A DNA stretch of 64,000 bases, from assembly GCF_002021565.1 (NCBI RefSeq), contig NZ_MSZX01000015.1:27-64026 (forward strand), in the 5' to 3' direction. Within the stretch, counting starts at the first letter, position 1, and each line of letters begins with the position of its first letter. Positions 60,937-64,000 of the stretch are shown here, in pieces. A program made the position numbers and the translations under genes. This DNA is from Paenibacillus selenitireducens. Its GTDB lineage: Bacteria; Bacillota; Bacilli; Paenibacillales; Paenibacillaceae. The notes beneath the pieces were generated by a model, which was not told the origin of the DNA, did no database searches, and was given only the letters and a program-made list of their open reading frames with translations.

Positions 60937-60964
60937 GTTCATATTCCGTTCATATTGGCGTCAT
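60937..60964 (+). promoter_or_regulatory. Phased repeat, copy 2 (upstream of hydrolase 2)
   Basis: GTTCATAT at 60937, GTTCATAT at 60948 and CGTCAT at 60959, exactly 11 bases apart as in copy 1. A CATATAAG stretch around 60982 may provide the -10. Confidence 0.7.
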
Positions 60965-61050
60965 GGTGAGTACATCTTCGTCATATAAGCTATGTTTAAC
61001 GGTTAGTTCCAAGTAGCCCAATATAGAGATGAAGACAGGAGAAGATGAGA

Positions 61051-62028
61051 GTGACACAAACAGAGGTAATGAAAACGAAGAGAACGAAATCAAAGAAGAT
61101 ACGAAACATTTTACTTAAAATCATAGGAGCAATCGTTATCGCCATTGTTCTTTTTCTAGGTATTGTTTATATCACGAATGTGATCAGTACTAATTCGGAG
61201 GCGAAACGAATAGAGCCTTACGGCCAGCACGTGTCTGTAGACGGGAAAAATATGAATGTGTTAATTCAAGGCGAAGGCGAGGAGACGATCGTGCTTCTGC
61301 CTGGTTATGGAACAGCTGCACCAACGCTTGATTTTAAGCTGCTCATCGATGAACTATCTCCATATTACAAAGTTGTTGCAATAGATCCTTTCGGTTATGG
61401 ATTAAGTGATGGAACTGAAAAAGATCGAACCACAGAGAATATCGTAAGTGAAGTTCATGAAGCGCTACAGCAGCTTAACATTAACCAATACATGCTCATG
61501 GGCCACTCCATTACGGGCATTTACGGTATTAATTATGTGAACAAGTATCCTAACGAGGTGACTGCATTTGTCGGAATCGATAGCAGCGTTCCAACACAAC
61601 CGGGTATGGATGTTAAATTCCCATTAAAAATGTTTGCATTTCTTAAAAATTCAGGTCTCCAAAGATTAATGGTCAAATTTGGTGGTGACCCTTATGCTGG
61701 ACTCGCATTTGATGATCACACCGTAGAGCAGATGAAAATGCTGTCGAATAAAAACTCGAATAGTTCCACGATGTTGAATGAAATGGATCATATTTCTTCT
61801 AATTTTAAAGGGGCTCAAGGCTTAACATTCCCTAAAGACCTTCCGCTTCTACTCTTTGTACAAGCGGATAATCAAGGTGTACCCGGATGGATACCTCTGC
61901 ATGAAGGGCAGATCAAAGACTCGGTACATGGAAAAGTAATCATTATGGAAGGCTCCCATTATTTGCACCACACCAAATTTAAAGAAATCGCTGAGGGCGT
62001 TAGAGTATTTATGAAAGAAGCAAAATAA
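61051..62028 (+). CDS. Membrane-anchored alpha/beta hydrolase, paralogue 2
   Basis: This protein is a close paralogue of the upstream hydrolase, about 325 residues, with the same helix (NILLKIIGAIVIAIVLFLGI), LLPGYGTAAPTLDF, nucleophile GHSITG and His in EGSHYLHHTKFKEI. The duplication covers the upstream repeats, the ribosome binding site (AGGAGAAG) and the leading codons (VTQTEVMKT). GTG 61051 is the preferred start by the same spacing argument. Amino-acid identity is high in the core and lower near the C-terminus, so the copies may have different substrates. A terminator follows at 62041. Confidence 0.83.
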   Translation: MTQTEVMKTKRTKSKKIRNILLKIIGAIVIAIVLFLGIVYITNVISTNSEAKRIEPYGQHVSVDGKNMNVLIQGEGEETIVLLPGYGTAAPTLDFKLLIDELSPYYKVVAIDPFGYGLSDGTEKDRTTENIVSEVHEALQQLNINQYMLMGHSITGIYGINYVNKYPNEVTAFVGIDSSVPTQPGMDVKFPLKMFAFLKNSGLQRLMVKFGGDPYAGLAFDDHTVEQMKMLSNKNSNSSTMLNEMDHISSNFKGAQGLTFPKDLPLLLFVQADNQGVPGWIPLHEGQIKDSVHGKVIIMEGSHYLHHTKFKEIAEGVRVFMKEAK

Positions 62029-62040
62029 ATAGAACGAATG

Positions 62041-62065
62041 GAAAGCCGTCCTTGGGACGGTTTTC
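62041..62065 (+). terminator. Terminator after hydrolase paralogue 2
   Basis: GAAAGCCGTCC pairs with GGACGGTTTTC around a TTG loop, ending in TTTTC. Confidence 0.65.
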
Positions 62066-62122
62066 TACAGTTTATCTAATTCGGCCCGTGTCTGGATCTA
62101 TTGATGGAAGAGAGGGATACGA

Positions 62123-63577
62123 ATGAGATTATTTGAAATACTTTTAGTTCTATCCTGTTTGGCTTTACTACTCGATTTATTGTTTATTAAAAGAAGCGTA
62201 AAGAAAACAGGATTGGGTTTGTGTATAGGAAGTAGCGTTATATTCGTAGTTCAATTGTTGGTTGAGGGATACAGATGGCAGTTGCTTTTGGTATATATCT
62301 TGATGGCTCTACTCCTACTCATCGTTTTATTCAGACATTCAAGAAAGATGGTAAATATAAAATTAGGGAAGCTGTTAAAATATAGTTTATCTTCCATCAT
62401 CGTCATTCTACTTGTTGTATCTACCAGCTTGTCTGTATACTTGCCTGTCTTTCATTTGCCTAAGCCTGATGGTCCAGAGAAAGTGGGTACTCAAACATTT
62501 CATTTTACGGATCAGAACAGAGATGAAGTTTTAACTGACGATCAAAGCGATAAGAGGGAGCTAATGGTTCAAATTTGGTATCCTACTGAAAATAGCAATA
62601 ACAACAAGAGTGAAGCGCTTTTTCCAAAAGATAAAGAAATGTTCAAAAAATACATTCAGACATACTCTAATTCTTTAAACCTTCCCGATTTTGTGTTCGA
62701 TTACTGGAAGTATAGTAGAACCAACTCTTATGAAAATGTAGAAATATTACCTTCTACAAGTCCTTATCCCTTGGTACTGCTATCACATGGCATGGGAACC
62801 AGCAGAGTTCTACATGCATCACAAGCTGAGAATCTGGCCAGTCATGGGTTTATCGTGGTCACAATCGATCATACGTATAGCACCTTTGCTACCATTTTTC
62901 CGGATGGCCGTGTAACGGACTATAAAACAAAGATGACAACAATAGATGATCGTAGAAAAATTGGTAATATATGGACACAAGACGTAGAGTTTGTAATCAA
63001 TCAAATTGAAAAGCTAAATTCAGGTGCAATCGAAAGTCAATTTAAAGGGAAAATAGATTTAAATAACATAGGCGTGATGGGGCATTCTTTTGGGGGTGCA
63101 ACGGCGTTTAATACAACTTATTTAGATCATAGAATCAAAGCCGAGATCAATATGGACGGGTCACTATATGAAGTGGAAAATAGAGATGTTATAAACAAGC
63201 CGTTTATGTTCATAAGATCGGGAAGTTTTAAAGACTGGTTAGTAGATTTTAAAAATGATAAAAATTCGGATAACGAAATAAATAAACAACTTTCAGATGA
63301 GCTGCACATTATTAAAAATGTTATCAATCAGGGGGGGAGTGCGATTTATGTAGAAGGAACCCAACACTTCAATTTCACGGACCTTCAATTCTATTCTGAG
63401 TTGATTAAACTGACGGGGATAACAGGAGATATAAATGGTAAAAGAGGATCAAGCATCGTAAATCAATATGTACTCGATTTCTTCAATAAGCAACTGAAAG
63501 GAACGGGTGGAAATCTGATTCAGGGACCGAACGACATGTATCCAGAGGTGAAATTTATAGATCCGGAAGACCTCTAA
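62123..63577 (+). CDS. Membrane hydrolase related to PAF-acetylhydrolase
   Basis: This 484-residue protein has a membrane region of about five helices over residues 1-120 (ILLVLSCLALLLDLLFI; YSLSSIIVILLVVSTSLSVYL). A hydrolase domain follows, with oxyanion loop LVLLSHGMGTSRVLHASQAENLASHGF, nucleophile Ser in GVMGHSFGGATAFN and a late HFNFTDL region that may hold the catalytic His. This matches the PAF-AH/chlorophyllase-like alpha/beta-hydrolases that cleave lipid or other esters. It is the third hydrolase in a row, but I saw no phased repeat immediately upstream, so it may read through from the previous promoter or have its own. ATG 62123 follows AAGAGAGGG. Confidence 0.82.
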   Translation: MRLFEILLVLSCLALLLDLLFIKRSVKKTGLGLCIGSSVIFVVQLLVEGYRWQLLLVYILMALLLLIVLFRHSRKMVNIKLGKLLKYSLSSIIVILLVVSTSLSVYLPVFHLPKPDGPEKVGTQTFHFTDQNRDEVLTDDQSDKRELMVQIWYPTENSNNNKSEALFPKDKEMFKKYIQTYSNSLNLPDFVFDYWKYSRTNSYENVEILPSTSPYPLVLLSHGMGTSRVLHASQAENLASHGFIVVTIDHTYSTFATIFPDGRVTDYKTKMTTIDDRRKIGNIWTQDVEFVINQIEKLNSGAIESQFKGKIDLNNIGVMGHSFGGATAFNTTYLDHRIKAEINMDGSLYEVENRDVINKPFMFIRSGSFKDWLVDFKNDKNSDNEINKQLSDELHIIKNVINQGGSAIYVEGTQHFNFTDLQFYSELIKLTGITGDINGKRGSSIVNQYVLDFFNKQLKGTGGNLIQGPNDMYPEVKFIDPEDL

Positions 63578-63676
63578 CCGATCATGTCCGACTGCATAAT
63601 GTGAATTCGTCGTTGGAAGTAACGATGCCTTCAACTGACCATTCGGATTGTCTAAACACTGTATCCGTATTCTCCA

Positions 63677-63730
63677 TGCTACGGCATCATGTGCAAGCTT
63701 CTTTGCATTTGACGCTGTAGCATTTTTTTG
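63677..63730 (+). terminator. Terminator after the PAF-AH-like gene (cassette copy 3)
   Basis: TGCTACGGC...GCAAG pairs with CTTTGC...CTGTAGCA, followed by TTTTTTTG. It closely matches the terminator at 59732. Confidence 0.7.
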
Positions 63731-63733
63731 CCT

Positions 63734-63761
63734 GTTCATACTCCGTTCATATTGTCGTCAT
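63734..63761 (+). promoter_or_regulatory. Phased repeat, copy 3 (upstream of exported protein)
   Basis: GTTCATA at 63734, GTTCATA at 63745 and CGTCAT at 63756, again exactly 11 bases apart. Confidence 0.7.
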
Positions 63762-63845
63762 TGGGAGTACATCTTCGTCGTTTAAGCTTTCCTTAGCGGC
63801 CCGATAAGGTAGCCCGATAACAGAAGAGGATAGGAGAAGATGTGA

Positions 63846-64000
63846 GTGAAACCAAGAGAAGTAATGAAAATGAGGATGGGCACGAGAACAGGTAGAAAAC
63901 GGACTTCAGTCGTCGCTTTAACCCTTGTGCTAACGATGCTTGCTCCAATGTCTGCAATGGCCGCAACAGTTAGCAGCAGTAGTGATCTTACTTTTGATGC
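63846..64000 (+). CDS. Exported protein, 5' end only (cut by window)
   Basis: A GTG start seven bases after AGGAGAAG opens a frame beginning VKPREVMKMRMGTRTGRKRT. A signal peptide core (SVVALTLVLTMLAPMSAMAA) follows with an expected cleavage at AMA-A. The 5' leader and first codons match those of the two hydrolases upstream, although the body does not, so a promoter/leader cassette has been placed in front of a different gene. The function is not knowable because the gene runs past 64000. Confidence 0.7.
   Translation, partial: MKPREVMKMRMGTRTGRKRTSVVALTLVLTMLAPMSAMAATVSSSSDLTFD

Overview
The window looks like chromosome from a Paenibacillus-type Bacillales species. The evidence is moderate GC, strong GGAGG-type ribosome binding sites with frequent GTG/TTG starts, an lplABC-like sugar ABC operon run by a membrane-bound YesN-like AraC regulator, a YdfHIJ-like two-component/MMPL module, a MocR regulator divergent from a DMT transporter, oligoendopeptidase F and MgtE. 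No rRNA, tRNA, CRISPR array or intact prophage was seen. The species assignment is inference from gene content.

Layout. 1-0.7 kb: 3' part of an IS3-family element. 1-4.2 kb: MFS exporter, SUKH-domain protein, acyl-CoA dehydrogenase-like protein. 4.35-4.7 kb: an intergenic array of short palindromic repeats with a shared leader; a second copy of leader plus array lies at 33.2-33.45 kb. 4.9-7.3 kb: sulfatase divergent from an AraC regulator. 7.4-12.8 kb: GNAT, PepF, SulP transporter with a neighbouring ArsR regulator, small membrane winged-helix protein. 13-26.2 kb: a carbohydrate-use locus with a PhyH oxygenase overlapping a LacI regulator, a membrane AraC sensor-regulator, two sugar permeases, a solute-binding lipoprotein, a large exported glycoside hydrolase, and an unassigned 579-residue protein translationally coupled to it. 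26.3-31.3 kb: MMPL exporter broken by a single frameshift, then its YdfH/YdfI-like kinase and regulator and a double-anchored lipoprotein. 31.8-37.3 kb: small unknowns, OsmC, DMT transporter/MocR pair. 37.6-41.2 kb (minus): ADP-ribosylglycohydrolase with AraC regulator, a two-repeat small protein and a PH-like protein. 41.5-50.5 kb: two tandem MgtE transporters, TetR/MFS pair with matching operators, an XRE-DUF1232 protein, a divergent Nramp-related transporter and a TVP38/DedA-type protein. 50.6-55.4 kb: orphan sporulation-type kinase, decayed IS, AT-rich ABC pair and a dead bacteriocin-exporter-type ATPase fragment. 55.8-57.6 kb: AHL-lactonase-like hydrolase divergent from a broken HxlR regulator, then a truncated GNAT.

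57.6-64 kb is the most coherent unusual system. An OmpR-family regulator/kinase pair is followed by two duplicated membrane-anchored alpha/beta hydrolases, a PAF-acetylhydrolase-like membrane hydrolase and the start of an exported protein. The two hydrolases and the exported protein are each preceded by a near-identical upstream cassette with three half-sites exactly 11 bp apart (GTTCATA, GTTCATA, CGTCAT), which is the geometry expected for an OmpR-family regulator. I infer a local regulon spread by duplication of promoter cassettes.

Regulatory sites of similar quality elsewhere: YdfI-like 12-mers before the MMPL gene, three AAGAA..GTGA repeats before the sugar ABC operon, a palindrome at the PhyH-LacI promoter, 19-bp-spaced AGAACAG repeats at the MocR promoter, and ACTGATCAAT boxes at both the tetR and MFS promoters.
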